Part shown: in pieces, positions 18,472-27,701 of the stretch | Position numbering within the stretch: the first letter of the stretch is position 1 | Layout of the letters: every line of letters starts with the position of its first letter | Assembly (NCBI RefSeq): GCF_026559675.1 | Contig: NZ_CP092891.1 | Span: 1,178,001 to 1,242,000 of the forward strand | Reading direction: 5' to 3' | DNA: 64,000 bases | DNA from: Microbacterium oxydans | Lineage (GTDB): Bacteria > Actinomycetota > Actinomycetes > Actinomycetales > Microbacteriaceae | Translations under genes and position numbers: made by a program | Notes under the pieces: model-generated | Database searches by the model: none | The model's input: the letters and a program-made list of their open reading frames with translations, nothing else | Told to the model about the DNA's origin: nothing

Positions 18472-18765
18472 ATGTCAGAAGTACAGGTGTTCTACGACGA
18501 GTTGCAGTCGTCGGCGTACGACCTCGCCGATGCCGCGTTCGTCCTGCAGACGGATGCGTCGAATCTCGTCGGCGGTGATGCCGGAGTCGATGCTCCCCTC
18601 GGCCGCTACACGCTGAAGGCAGCGGTCGGCAGACAGGTCGAGGCACTCCGCGAGGCCACGCGTGCGCACCAGGAGGCGAGCGCCGCACTGAGGACGACGC
18701 TGACCAACATCACGGATCGGTACTCCGACCTCGATGTCGAACTCACGGGCAAGGAGCAGCCGTGA
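18472..18765 (+). CDS. Small WXG100/ESAT-6-like helical protein
   Basis: The 97-residue protein is predicted to be two amphipathic helices without signal peptide or membrane segment, like ESX-type targeting partners. It starts MSEVQVFYDELQSSAYDLAD and has a second helix rich in A, R and E (about 50-80). The canonical WXG turn is missing: VGGDAGVDAPLG (33-44) occupies that place. TATGCT at 18392-18397 is a candidate -10. It overlaps the next gene by 4 bases (GTGA), so the two are co-translated. Assignment rests on length, helix pattern and partnership. Confidence 0.6.
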   Translation: MSEVQVFYDELQSSAYDLADAAFVLQTDASNLVGGDAGVDAPLGRYTLKAAVGRQVEALREATRAHQEASAALRTTLTNITDRYSDLDVELTGKEQP

Positions 18766-20423
18766 GTCTTGCTTCTCCGAATCGCGGATACCCGCTGGAG
18801 AGGATCACCGGTGACGTGGGGACGATGTCGCGCTGGGTGGATCAGTTCGAGGTCGTCGCCGAACACCTCACCGCGCTCCGCGGGGCGGCGGCGCGGACCT
18901 CGGGATGCGCCGGGGTGGGGAAGGCCGTGTCCGGCGCCCGCAAGGACGCTGTGGCGATCCTGTCGGTGATCGGCCCGGACGTCGCCCTCGCTCAGACACT
19001 GGGCGAGGCACTGTCGGCGTACGCGCAGGCGCATGACGCGCATGCGCAGAAGGCGAACGCGCTGATCGAGGAGATCGAGAGCGCGCACACCCGGTTCGAG
19101 ACGCTGGGGAGGGCCGCGGACAGCGCCGGGCGCGGTGCGCTGGCGGCGTCGAGGCTCGACGACCCCGTCGCCCTGGAGAAGGCGCAGGACGAGGCGACGG
19201 AGCAGATCGGTGCGCGCGATCGAGCGGAGGAGGAGCTGAACGAGCTCTGGCTCGAGTACGAACGGCATTTCGGTGCCTGGGAAGAGGCCTACGACGCCGC
19301 CGTGCGGGCACTGGTCCCGTCGGAGAGCGTGCCGGTGACCCTCGAGGCGAGGGACTTCCTCGACGCGCTCCTCTCCGCCGACACGCCGGAGGAGGTGCTG
19401 CGCCTGTGGCTGTCCCGGCCGGAACTGCAGGACGAGGTGATCAACGCGCACCCGGAGATCGTGGGCGCGATGGACGGGATTCCCGCGCTCGTCCGCGTGG
19501 CCGCCAACCGCCTCAACGCGCCCGGCTGGATCGCGGAGGCCGAGGCGGATCTCGCCGTCGAAGGGATCTCGGACGAGCGCGCGGCCTTCCTGCGCAGCGA
19601 GATCGCCTACCTGAGACAGGTGATGAGCGACGACGACCCCGTTCAGCTCTACCTCTACGATCGTGATTCCTCACGGATCATCGAGATGATCGGAACTCCC
19701 TCGCCCGAGACGGAGAAGGTGATCACGTACGTGCCGGGGACCTTCACGAGTCTCGGGGACTTCTACACGGGCGGCGCTCAGCAGATCGCCGGATACCTCG
19801 CGGACCAGGTGCCCGGTACCGTCGCATTCGTCTACAAGGACGGGCCCTTCCCGGGTGAGAACCCGGACGTCGGCGGCATCGACATGTTCCGCATCGGCGA
19901 GGCGAACGATCCGGATCGTGCGCTCGCGGCGGGGCAGCAGCTCGCGCGGTTCCAAGCGGGGATGCGCGCGGATCCGCTCCTGGGGACCGCGGAACACGAC
20001 GCCTTCGGGCACAGCTGGGGGCTCGCGAACGTCACGAGTTCCGAGGTCGCCGGGGCACACTATGACAAGGTGATCTCGCTCTCCGGGGCGGGAATGCTCG
20101 AAGCGTGGAAGCCCTCGCGGGACACGTCGTACACCGATCTGTCCTACAACGACATCCTGCAGTCCGGACAGGGGCTCGGGCTCGTCTGGGGCGGGAACAA
20201 CCCGCGGGAGCACCCCGCTTTCGAACACGGCGAATACTACGAAGGACCACATGACGACCAACTGGCAGACTCGGCCTCCGTGCCATCCAGCGGGTACCCC
20301 GCGGTCTACGTGCCGCTCGATGACATCGGGGTGCTGATGGACAATCACAACCTGATCGCCACGACCGCCACGGCGAACGACAAGGCGCTGAACGAGATGC
20401 TGAACCTGGTGATCGGAAGATGA
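18762..20423 (+). CDS. DUF1023 alpha/beta hydrolase with N-terminal helical (WXG-like) domain
   Basis: The 553-residue protein has a helical N-terminal half (about 1-205, with a coiled-coil-like stretch around 140-190). The DUF1023 signature follows (AHPEIVGAMDGIPALVRVAANR; H, P, G and NR conserved), then an alpha/beta hydrolase fold. The nucleophile motif is GHSWG with S418, and a late DNH (H529) could be the catalytic histidine. There is no signal peptide, so export would need a type VII route. It is sandwiched by 4-base overlaps between a WXG-like protein and a lipoprotein. Predicted esterase or lipase; substrate unknown. Confidence 0.75.
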   Translation: MSLASPNRGYPLERITGDVGTMSRWVDQFEVVAEHLTALRGAAARTSGCAGVGKAVSGARKDAVAILSVIGPDVALAQTLGEALSAYAQAHDAHAQKANALIEEIESAHTRFETLGRAADSAGRGALAASRLDDPVALEKAQDEATEQIGARDRAEEELNELWLEYERHFGAWEEAYDAAVRALVPSESVPVTLEARDFLDALLSADTPEEVLRLWLSRPELQDEVINAHPEIVGAMDGIPALVRVAANRLNAPGWIAEAEADLAVEGISDERAAFLRSEIAYLRQVMSDDDPVQLYLYDRDSSRIIEMIGTPSPETEKVITYVPGTFTSLGDFYTGGAQQIAGYLADQVPGTVAFVYKDGPFPGENPDVGGIDMFRIGEANDPDRALAAGQQLARFQAGMRADPLLGTAEHDAFGHSWGLANVTSSEVAGAHYDKVISLSGAGMLEAWKPSRDTSYTDLSYNDILQSGQGLGLVWGGNNPREHPAFEHGEYYEGPHDDQLADSASVPSSGYPAVYVPLDDIGVLMDNHNLIATTATANDKALNEMLNLVIGR

Positions 20424-20923
20424 AGACACGGTGGGGTCTCATCGCCGTCGCGCTGGGCTGTGTCGTCGCACTGTCGGGGTGCGCACCCGCCGCCGAGGAG
20501 CCGAATGAGGAGGGCAACGTGACGCTGGAAGAGGCCAAGGCGCAGGTGCAGGCGACGGAGTTGGAGATCGCGTCGTTGATTCCCGATGACGTCGTCGCCA
20601 GCATCGATCAGAAGCCGGAGGGGACGCTGTTCTCCTGTGACGAGAAGCAGCACCGGTGGAAGGGATCGACGACCGTGGTGCTCCTTCCGGAGGCCGATGC
20701 GACCGCGGTGGTGAAGCAGCTGGAATCGGACGTGAAGGATGCGGGCCGGTTCACTGTCGAATCGTGGGTGGATGTCACCGAAACCTACAGCGTGCAGTTG
20801 ACGTTGCCCGGTTCCACGGAGAACTACGTTCTCAGTGAGGGAGAGCCGCACACGATCCGCATCGCTTCGGGTTCGGTGTGCTTCACCCTGCCGGAGGGCG
20901 TCTACCCGGGCGGCACGTTCTGA
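20420..20923 (+). CDS. Secreted lipoprotein of the WXG/DUF1023 cassette
   Basis: The 167-residue protein starts MKTRWGLIAVALGCVVALSG followed by C21; ALSGC is a clear lipobox, so it should be anchored to the outer face of the membrane. The mature part is acidic after the cysteine and mixed alpha/beta, with two further cysteines (C59 and one near 155) that could form a disulfide. I recognise no family. The ATGA overlap with the hydrolase gene makes it part of the same translation unit. A role as inhibitor or immunity protein is inference only. Confidence 0.75.
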   Translation: MKTRWGLIAVALGCVVALSGCAPAAEEPNEEGNVTLEEAKAQVQATELEIASLIPDDVVASIDQKPEGTLFSCDEKQHRWKGSTTVVLLPEADATAVVKQLESDVKDAGRFTVESWVDVTETYSVQLTLPGSTENYVLSEGEPHTIRIASGSVCFTLPEGVYPGGTF

Positions 20924-20954
20924 CGGCCGACCCGCCGACGCCTCCACGCCGCGG

Positions 20955-21425
20955 TCAGCCGCGTGAAGCCGTGACGCGCTTCTTCTCCCGGATGTAGACC
21001 TCGCGTCGCACCTTCGCGACGACGTCGCCTTCGCGGTCGGTGATCACCGTCTCGAACCACTCGAGCACCTTCGCTCCGCCGCGTGCGCGCTCGCGGATAT
21101 CCTCGGCCTTCTCCTTCGAGACCGCGAACTCCGCGGTCAGCACCCCGCGCCCCGGCTTGAGGAACTCGATCTCGCCGCGGGTGTCCCACACCACGTGGTC
21201 GCGTCCGAGCTGGTGCATGACCAGCATGAAGAAGTACGGATCGGTCATCGCCGACATCGATCCGCCGAACGCGGTCTTGACGTAGTTGCGGGTGAAGACG
21301 TTGACGTGCAGCTCGACGGTGGCGTGCGTCCAGTCCTCGCTGAAGCGGCGGACGCGGATGCCGCTGAAGAGGTTCGGGATCCACAGGCTCATGCCGATCG
21401 CGAGAAGGCGGGGAGTGATGCGCAT
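20955..21425 (-). CDS. DUF4442 hotdog-fold thioesterase-like protein
   Basis: The 156-residue protein matches the DUF4442/PaaI-like hotdog pattern: NVFTRNYVKTAFGGSMSAMT in the middle (G and S of the hotdog turn) and a beta-rich C-terminal half ending KVRREVYIREKKR. Such proteins are presumed acyl-CoA thioesterases. No signal peptide is seen. CACACT precedes the ATG by six bases, a weaker match to the window's leaderless pattern. It is divergent from the gntR operon. Confidence 0.75.
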   Translation of the reverse strand: MRITPRLLAIGMSLWIPNLFSGIRVRRFSEDWTHATVELHVNVFTRNYVKTAFGGSMSAMTDPYFFMLVMHQLGRDHVVWDTRGEIEFLKPGRGVLTAEFAVSKEKAEDIRERARGGAKVLEWFETVITDREGDVVAKVRREVYIREKKRVTASRG

Positions 21426-21474
21426 GAGGTCAGTGTGGAGGAGGCCTACGAGAGCGACAAAGACGTCTGTGGGG

Positions 21475-21513
21475 TTGCCACAGTTGTTCTAGTTTCTTTA
21501 GAATTAGTGCAAC
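21475..21513 (+). promoter_or_regulatory. Promoter with candidate operator of the gntR-DUF1648-CPBP operon
   Basis: TTGCCA (21475-21480) and TAGAAT (21499-21504) are 18 bp apart, an unusually complete sigma-A-type promoter for this window. Between and over them lies an inverted repeat, TTCTA (21487-21491) and TAGAA (21499-21503), inside an outer GTTG/CAAC pair (21483-21486 and 21510-21513). The region is much more AT-rich than its surroundings. The position over the -10 suggests repression, most simply by the GntR protein encoded next. Confidence 0.65.
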
Positions 21514-21526
21514 AACCGGAGGTCCG

Positions 21527-21877
21527 ATGCTGATCAGGGTCGACATGGCGAGCGGGGTGCCGCTCTACGAGCAGGTCGCCGCGTCCGTGCGCGCCGACAT
21601 CGTCGCCGGGAGCCTGGCGCCCGGCGATCGTCTGCCGTCCGCGCGTGAGGTGGCCGAGACGCTGGAGATCAATCTGCACACGGTGCTGCACGCCTATCAG
21701 CAGCTGCGCGCCGAGGGACTGATCGATCTGAGACGCGGCCGCGGCGCCGTCGTCTCCGCCTCCGTGGGGCCGCTCGCCGAGCTGACCCACGACCTCCGTG
21801 ATCTGGTGACCCGCGCCGCCGCTCTCGGGGTCACGCCGGCCACTCTCGCCGCTCTCGTGAAGGAGATCACCGTATGA
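21527..21877 (+). CDS. Small GntR-family regulator (YtrA type)
   Basis: The 116-residue protein is a winged-helix GntR DNA-binding domain (LYEQVAASVRADIVAGSLAP then LPSAREVAETLEINLHTVLH) followed by only about 40 residues, typical of the YtrA subfamily, which usually controls adjacent membrane or ABC genes. The start is set by CGGAGG 5-10 bases upstream. Its stop overlaps the next gene (ATGA), so it should be the first gene of a four-gene operon and an autoregulator. Confidence 0.88.
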   Translation: MLIRVDMASGVPLYEQVAASVRADIVAGSLAPGDRLPSAREVAETLEINLHTVLHAYQQLRAEGLIDLRRGRGAVVSASVGPLAELTHDLRDLVTRAAALGVTPATLAALVKEITV

Positions 21878-22926
21878 CCGCCGACGTCCGTCGTGCCCGC
21901 ACCGCGTTCCTGTGGGTCGGGGTGATCCTTCCCCTCACCGTCCTCGCCGTCTCGGCGGTCATCGTCGCGTTCTGGCTTCCCGATATGCCGGAACCCGCGG
22001 CGATCCACTGGGGGGAGGACGGCGTCGACGGCTTCGGGCCGGGGTGGACGTATCTCGTCGTGCTGGGCGGCATCGCGGCGATGGTGACCGCCTTCGCGCT
22101 GCTCGCGTGGTTCGCGCATCGTCTCCCGCAGAACGGGCAGCCGGTTCCCTCCGCGGAGGCGGAGCGCCCGCAGTGGTCGATCACCGCGAGGTTCCTCGGT
22201 GCGATGAACCTCGGCACGGTCGCCCTCATCGCGCTCATCACGCTCGTCGGGGTCGGCTCGCAGCGGGGGCTCGCCGATGCCGCGGACACCCCCGACATCG
22301 GCATCGAGGTGCTCATCGGGTTCGTGCTCATGGCGGCCGGTATCGCGATCGGATGGTTCCTGCAGCCGGCGACGCCGCTGCCCGAGTCGAGTCGCACGGA
22401 GGACTCCGCGACCCCGCTCCAGACCTCCTCCAGCGAGCGCCTGGTCTGGATCGGCACCGCGGCGATCGCCGGCAGTGGTCTGGCGGTGCTCGGCGGCGCC
22501 GCGCTGCTGGGGTGCTCGCTCGCGGCCATCATGATCGCGACCGGAGCGGGCGGACTGATGACCGCGATCATCATGCTGGCCGCCTGCGCGATCCTGATCG
22601 CCGCGCTGGCCACCACCTTCGCGTTCCGGGTGCGCATCGGCCCCGCCGGACTGCTCGTGCGCTCGCTGACGGGTTGGCCGAGGATCGAGATCCCCGCCGC
22701 GGACGTGGCCTCGGTGCGTGCGATCCAGGTCGATCCCTTCGCCGAGTTCGGGGGGTGGGGGCTGCGCTACGGACTCGACGGCCGGTACGGCGTGGTGCTG
22801 CGCCGCGGCGAAGCCGTCGAGGTGACGCGCGTCGGCGGACGGCGATTCGTCGTCACGGTCGACGAGGCGCAGACGGCCGCGGCAGCGCTCGCCGCCGTCG
22901 CGCAGAGGGAAGGACGCGTCGCATGA
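21874..22926 (+). CDS. DUF1648-domain membrane protein, copy 1
   Basis: The 350-residue protein has the DUF1648 motif (AAIHWGEDGVDGFGP) between TM1 and TM2, about six membrane helices, and a C-terminal beta-rich domain with FAEFGGWGLRYGLDG and VVLRRGEAVEVT. DUF1648 is also the N-terminal module of SdpI-type bacteriocin-immunity proteins; the C-terminal domain differs from SdpI. Overlaps of 4 bases on both sides show tight coupling. It is a paralogue of the next gene. Confidence 0.8.
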   Translation: MTADVRRARTAFLWVGVILPLTVLAVSAVIVAFWLPDMPEPAAIHWGEDGVDGFGPGWTYLVVLGGIAAMVTAFALLAWFAHRLPQNGQPVPSAEAERPQWSITARFLGAMNLGTVALIALITLVGVGSQRGLADAADTPDIGIEVLIGFVLMAAGIAIGWFLQPATPLPESSRTEDSATPLQTSSSERLVWIGTAAIAGSGLAVLGGAALLGCSLAAIMIATGAGGLMTAIIMLAACAILIAALATTFAFRVRIGPAGLLVRSLTGWPRIEIPAADVASVRAIQVDPFAEFGGWGLRYGLDGRYGVVLRRGEAVEVTRVGGRRFVVTVDEAQTAAAALAAVAQREGRVA

Positions 22927-23978
22927 CCCACGACCTCACCCGCACGCCGCCCGCGCTCCTGCGACGCGCCCGGCTGACCTTCCTCATCGTGGCGGTCATC
23001 GTGCCGATCGTGATCACGGCGATCGCGGTCGGGGTGCTCCTGTCCTGGCTGCCGACGTTGCCGTCGCAGGTGGTCACGCACTGGGGCGTCGACGGCGCCG
23101 ACGGGTTCGGTCCGCCGTCCCTGTATCTCTGGCTCCTCCTCGGTATCGGTCTCGCGCTCCCCATCCTGATGGCGGTCGTGACGCTCGCCTCCGTCGGTGC
23201 GCACTGGGGCGGCGCCGCGCGACTGATGGGCGCGCTCGCCGCCGGCATGGCGGCCTTCGCCGCGGTCACGAACCTCGGCTCGCTCGTCATCCAGCGCGAC
23301 CTGGCCGACCCGGCCGATGCTCCCGGCATCGGGGCTGTCATCGCGCTCGCCTTCGCCGCGCTCGTCGTGGTGGGCGCCCTCGCCTGGATCGTGCAGCCTC
23401 GGGTCCGGCCGGAGCAGGGCCGCACGCTCGAGCCCCGCCACCGTGTGGACATCGCCCAGGGGGAGCGCGTCGTGTGGGTGGCGACCGCGTCGATGCCGCG
23501 GGGCCCGCTCGTCTTCCTCACCGTCGTGCTGCTGGGTCTCGTCGCGCTCGCCGGCTACATGCTCCTCACCGGCGTCGAGGGAGGCGTGATCGTCGCCCTC
23601 GTCGTGGTGGTCGTGGCCTTCGCCCTGGCTGCCACCATCTCCTTCCGCGTACGGGTGACGCCCGAGGGCTTCGCCGCCCAGGCGCTGCTCGGGTGGCCCC
23701 GCGTCCGCATCCCGCTGGACGAGGTCGCCTCCGCTCGAGCGGTCGAGATCTCCCCGTTCGGCGAGTTCGGGGGCTGGGGGTGGCGCATCGCCGTCGACGG
23801 GCGGCAGGGGATCGTCCTGCGTCGCGGGTCGGCGATCGAGGTCACCCGCCGCGACGGGCGGATCTTCCTCGTCACGATCGACGGCGCCGAGGACGCGGCG
23901 GCGCTGCTGCAGGCGTACGTCGACCGCTCGGAATCACCGGGAACCGCGCCCGGCCACCCCGGAAAGGGAGCCTCATGA
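22923..23978 (+). CDS. DUF1648-domain membrane protein, copy 2
   Basis: The 351-residue protein repeats the architecture of its upstream neighbour: VVTHWGVDGADGFGP in the DUF1648 motif, about six membrane helices, and a C-terminal domain with FGEFGGWGWRIAVDG and IVLRRGSAIEVTR. The clear similarity and abutting positions indicate a tandem duplication followed by divergence. ATGA overlaps exist at both ends. Function unknown; a membrane sensor or immunity role is suggested by the neighbours. Confidence 0.8.
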   Translation: MTHDLTRTPPALLRRARLTFLIVAVIVPIVITAIAVGVLLSWLPTLPSQVVTHWGVDGADGFGPPSLYLWLLLGIGLALPILMAVVTLASVGAHWGGAARLMGALAAGMAAFAAVTNLGSLVIQRDLADPADAPGIGAVIALAFAALVVVGALAWIVQPRVRPEQGRTLEPRHRVDIAQGERVVWVATASMPRGPLVFLTVVLLGLVALAGYMLLTGVEGGVIVALVVVVVAFALAATISFRVRVTPEGFAAQALLGWPRVRIPLDEVASARAVEISPFGEFGGWGWRIAVDGRQGIVLRRGSAIEVTRRDGRIFLVTIDGAEDAAALLQAYVDRSESPGTAPGHPGKGAS

Positions 23979-24925
23979 ACGACCGGACTCTTCACGATCG
24001 GCGCGTGCCCTGGCCCGCCGTCGTCGTCTTCGTCCTGACCGCCTGCGCCCTGGCTTGGCTGGTGGCCCTGCCGCTGTGGCTCGGTGACGGACTGGCCGAG
24101 CCGCTCACGGTCGTGCTGCTGCCGGTCATGATGTTCACACCCGCCCTCGCGACGCTCGTCGTCATGTTCGTGATGGGCGTTCCGGCCCGTGGGCAGCGCG
24201 CCCGCTTCCTCGGGCTGTGGCCGCTGCGCCCCGCCACGCGCGTGATCTGGCTCATGGTCGCGGGGTGGCTGGTTCTGCCGCTGCTGGTGGGGCTCGGGAT
24301 CCTGCTGTCCGCCGCGCTCGGCTTCGTGCAGCTCGACCTGACCTTCGCGGCGTTGGCGGCCCAGCTCCAGAACAGCCTCCCGGCCGGGACGCCGCTCCCG
24401 CCGGTCGAGGTCGTGGTGATGGCGCAGCTCGCGATGGTCCCCGTCGGAGCCCTGTTCAACAGCATCTTCGCGTTCGGCGAGGAGCTCGGCTGGCGCGGCT
24501 GGCTGCTGCCTGCTCTCCGTCCGCTCGGCACCTGGCCGGCACTCATCCTCAGCGGTGTGATCTGGGGTGTGTGGCACAGTCCGATCATCCTGCTGGGCTA
24601 CAACTTCGGGCGCACCGACGTCACCGGGGTGCTGCTCATGATCGGCGGCTGCGTCGCCTGGGGCATCCTGTTCGGCTGGCTGCGCCTGCGCTCGGCATCG
24701 GTCTGGCCGGCCGTCATCGCGCACGGATCGCTGAACGCGGCGGGAGGCGTGATCCTCCTGTTCGCCGCCACGCAGCCCGACATGGCGCTCGCCGGCCCGC
24801 TCGGGGTCGCGACGTGGATCGTCATCGCGGTGGTCGTCATCGTGCTCGTGGTCACGGGTCAGTTCCGGAAGCAGCCCGAGCTCGCCGATGCACCGGGTCG
24901 GCTGCTCTCAGCTCCACGCCCTTGA
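23975..24925 (+). CDS. CPBP-family intramembrane protease (CAAX/Abi)
   Basis: The 316-residue protein has about eight membrane helices and the CPBP active-site motifs: EExxxR as GEELGWRGWLLPAL (about 168-181), WHSPI (about 202-206), and HGSLNA (late HxxxN). Members include CAAX prenyl proteases and bacteriocin-immunity (Abi) proteins. GGAAAGGGAG lies about 6 bases before the ATG, in addition to the 4-base overlap with the previous gene. It closes the gntR operon. Confidence 0.87.
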   Translation: MNDRTLHDRRVPWPAVVVFVLTACALAWLVALPLWLGDGLAEPLTVVLLPVMMFTPALATLVVMFVMGVPARGQRARFLGLWPLRPATRVIWLMVAGWLVLPLLVGLGILLSAALGFVQLDLTFAALAAQLQNSLPAGTPLPPVEVVVMAQLAMVPVGALFNSIFAFGEELGWRGWLLPALRPLGTWPALILSGVIWGVWHSPIILLGYNFGRTDVTGVLLMIGGCVAWGILFGWLRLRSASVWPAVIAHGSLNAAGGVILLFAATQPDMALAGPLGVATWIVIAVVVIVLVVTGQFRKQPELADAPGRLLSAPRP

Positions 24926-24956
24926 CGCACCGCGGCGGCGGGGGTTGGCTGAACGC

Positions 24957-25616
24957 ATGGACTCCACCCCCGACGCCTGGTCGCAGACCGATTCCTTCCT
25001 CGCCGACCTCCTCGTCGGGCCCGACGCCGATCTGGAAGCGGCGCTGACCGCCCAGCGGGCCGCGGGCCTGCCGGAGATCGAGGTCGCGCCCGTCGCCGGC
25101 AAGCTGCTGGATCTCCTCGTCCGCATCAGCGGCGCCCGCCGGGTGCTGGAGATCGGCACCCTCGGCGGCTACTCCACGATCTGGCTCGCCCGCGCGGTCG
25201 GGCCGGAGGGGCGCGTCGTGACGATCGAGGCGGAGTCGGACAACGCGGCCATCGCCCGGGCCAGCATCGACCGCGCGGGCGTCGGCGATCGCGTGGACAT
25301 CCGCGTGGGCCGGGGTGCCGACGTCCTGCCGACCCTGGTCGCCGGTTTCGACCTGGTCTTCATCGACGCCGACAAGGAGTCGAACACGATCTACCTCGAC
25401 TGGGCGGCGAAGCTCGGTCACCCCGGCACCGTGATCGTGCTCGACAACATCGGGCGTGAGGGCGAGATCGTCCGGGACGACACCACCGATCCCAAGGTGG
25501 TCGGCACGCGCGAGGGGCTCCGGATGCTGGGGGAGGACCCGCGCTTCGACGCCACGGCGCTGCAGACCGTGGGCGTGAAGGGCTGGGACGGCTTCGCGAT
25601 CGCCGTCGTCGTCTGA
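24957..25616 (+). CDS. SAM-dependent O-methyltransferase (family 3)
   Basis: The 219-residue protein matches the catechol/caffeoyl-CoA O-methyltransferase family: SAM-binding VLEIGTLGGYSTIWLAR (about 62-78), then LVFIDADKESN with the metal-binding aspartate and VIVLDNIGREGEI. The acceptor is unknown. TTGGCT lies six bases before the ATG, an imperfect version of the leaderless pattern. It is probably transcribed separately from the operon that ends 31 bases earlier. Confidence 0.85.
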   Translation: MDSTPDAWSQTDSFLADLLVGPDADLEAALTAQRAAGLPEIEVAPVAGKLLDLLVRISGARRVLEIGTLGGYSTIWLARAVGPEGRVVTIEAESDNAAIARASIDRAGVGDRVDIRVGRGADVLPTLVAGFDLVFIDADKESNTIYLDWAAKLGHPGTVIVLDNIGREGEIVRDDTTDPKVVGTREGLRMLGEDPRFDATALQTVGVKGWDGFAIAVVV

Positions 25617-25674
25617 CCTCGGGCGGTCGCCGACCCGGGCCGGGCGAGTCCCTGAGTCCGTCGGACGGCCGGGC

Positions 25675-25680
25675 TAGACT
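25675..25680 (+). promoter_or_regulatory. eno: -10 element of eno
   Basis: TAGACT lies 58 bases before the eno start and would give a leader of about 52 nt ending in AAGGAG. No convincing -35 is seen in the GC-rich upstream sequence. Confidence 0.6.
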
Positions 25681-25723
25681 GGGCGCGGATCGACGACGCT
25701 CCACACCACGTTTTTCCCCCTGA

Positions 25724-27019
<1,296 letters not shown>

Positions 27020-27079
27020 GCGCAGCTGAGACAACGAAGAAGCCGCCCGCACGGCGGTGAGGATCGCCGCTGAAGCGGC

Positions 27080-27127
27080 ACGACGAAGGAGGGGCCGTGG
27101 CACGACGACCGGCTCCTCCTTCGTCGT
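27080..27127 (+). promoter_or_regulatory. 18-bp mRNA hairpin covering the divIC ribosome binding site
   Basis: ACGACGAAGGAGGGGCCG (27080-27097) can pair with CGGCTCCTCCTTCGTCGT (27110-27127), 18 bp with one G-U and a 12-nt loop. The left arm contains the AAGGAGG ribosome binding site and the first base of the GTG start (27097); the right arm is codons 5-10 of divIC. No T-run follows, so it looks like an initiation-blocking structure rather than an intrinsic terminator for eno. Confidence 0.7.
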
Positions 27128-27654
27128 CTCCGGCGTCGACCGCGAAGGCGGGCCGCAACGCGCCGCCGACGAAGAAGCCCCCGGGGAAGTCGTCGAACAG
27201 GACGACCCGCGGCGAGGCCCCGAGGGTCGACGTGCGCGAGTGGGCCTCCGGCATCCGCCTGTCCGCGTTCTCCGTCATCATGCTCTCGCTGGTGGTCCTG
27301 GGCGCGTGGGTGCTCGTGCCGACGCTCGGCACCTTCATCGACCAGCGCCAGAAGATCGCGGCCCTGGAGCACTCGGTGCAGGTCAGCGAGGACGAGATCG
27401 CGGCCCTCGCGGCCGAGCGCGATCGATGGAACGACCCCGCGTACATCACGACGCAGGCGCGTGAGCGTCTGTACTACGTCAAGCCGGGGGAGGTCGTGTT
27501 CCTGATCGACAACGACCTCGACCCCGCAGCCCTCCCGCGGGAGCAGAAGCCGGTGAGCGACACCCTCGAGGAGAGGCCGGCGGACTGGATGCCCCAGCTG
27601 CTGCGCACCCTCGTCTCGACCGGGCTCAGCGACACGGCGACGGTCGCTCGCTGA
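27097..27654 (+). CDS. Septum formation initiator, FtsB/DivIC family
   Basis: The 185-residue bitopic protein has a Pro/Ser/Lys-rich cytoplasmic N-terminus (1-50), one membrane helix (about 57-78), an extracytoplasmic coiled coil (QRQKIAALEHSVQVSEDEIA) and the family segment RWNDPAYITTQARERLYYVK, matching FtsB/DivIC of the divisome. The start is GTG with AAGGAGG upstream, both buried in the hairpin at 27080-27127. The eno-divIC-DUF501 order is conserved in mycobacteria (Rv1023-Rv1025, by recollection). Confidence 0.9.
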   Translation: MARRPAPPSSSPASTAKAGRNAPPTKKPPGKSSNRTTRGEAPRVDVREWASGIRLSAFSVIMLSLVVLGAWVLVPTLGTFIDQRQKIAALEHSVQVSEDEIAALAAERDRWNDPAYITTQARERLYYVKPGEVVFLIDNDLDPAALPREQKPVSDTLEERPADWMPQLLRTLVSTGLSDTATVAR

Positions 27655-27701
27655 GCGGCCGCTCCGAGCATCCTCTCGGCAGCCTCCCCTACGCTGGTGT
27701 G

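Noticed and set aside
27020..27127. Intrinsic terminator for eno
   Set aside because: The only strong hairpin overlaps the divIC start codon and has no U-run after it.
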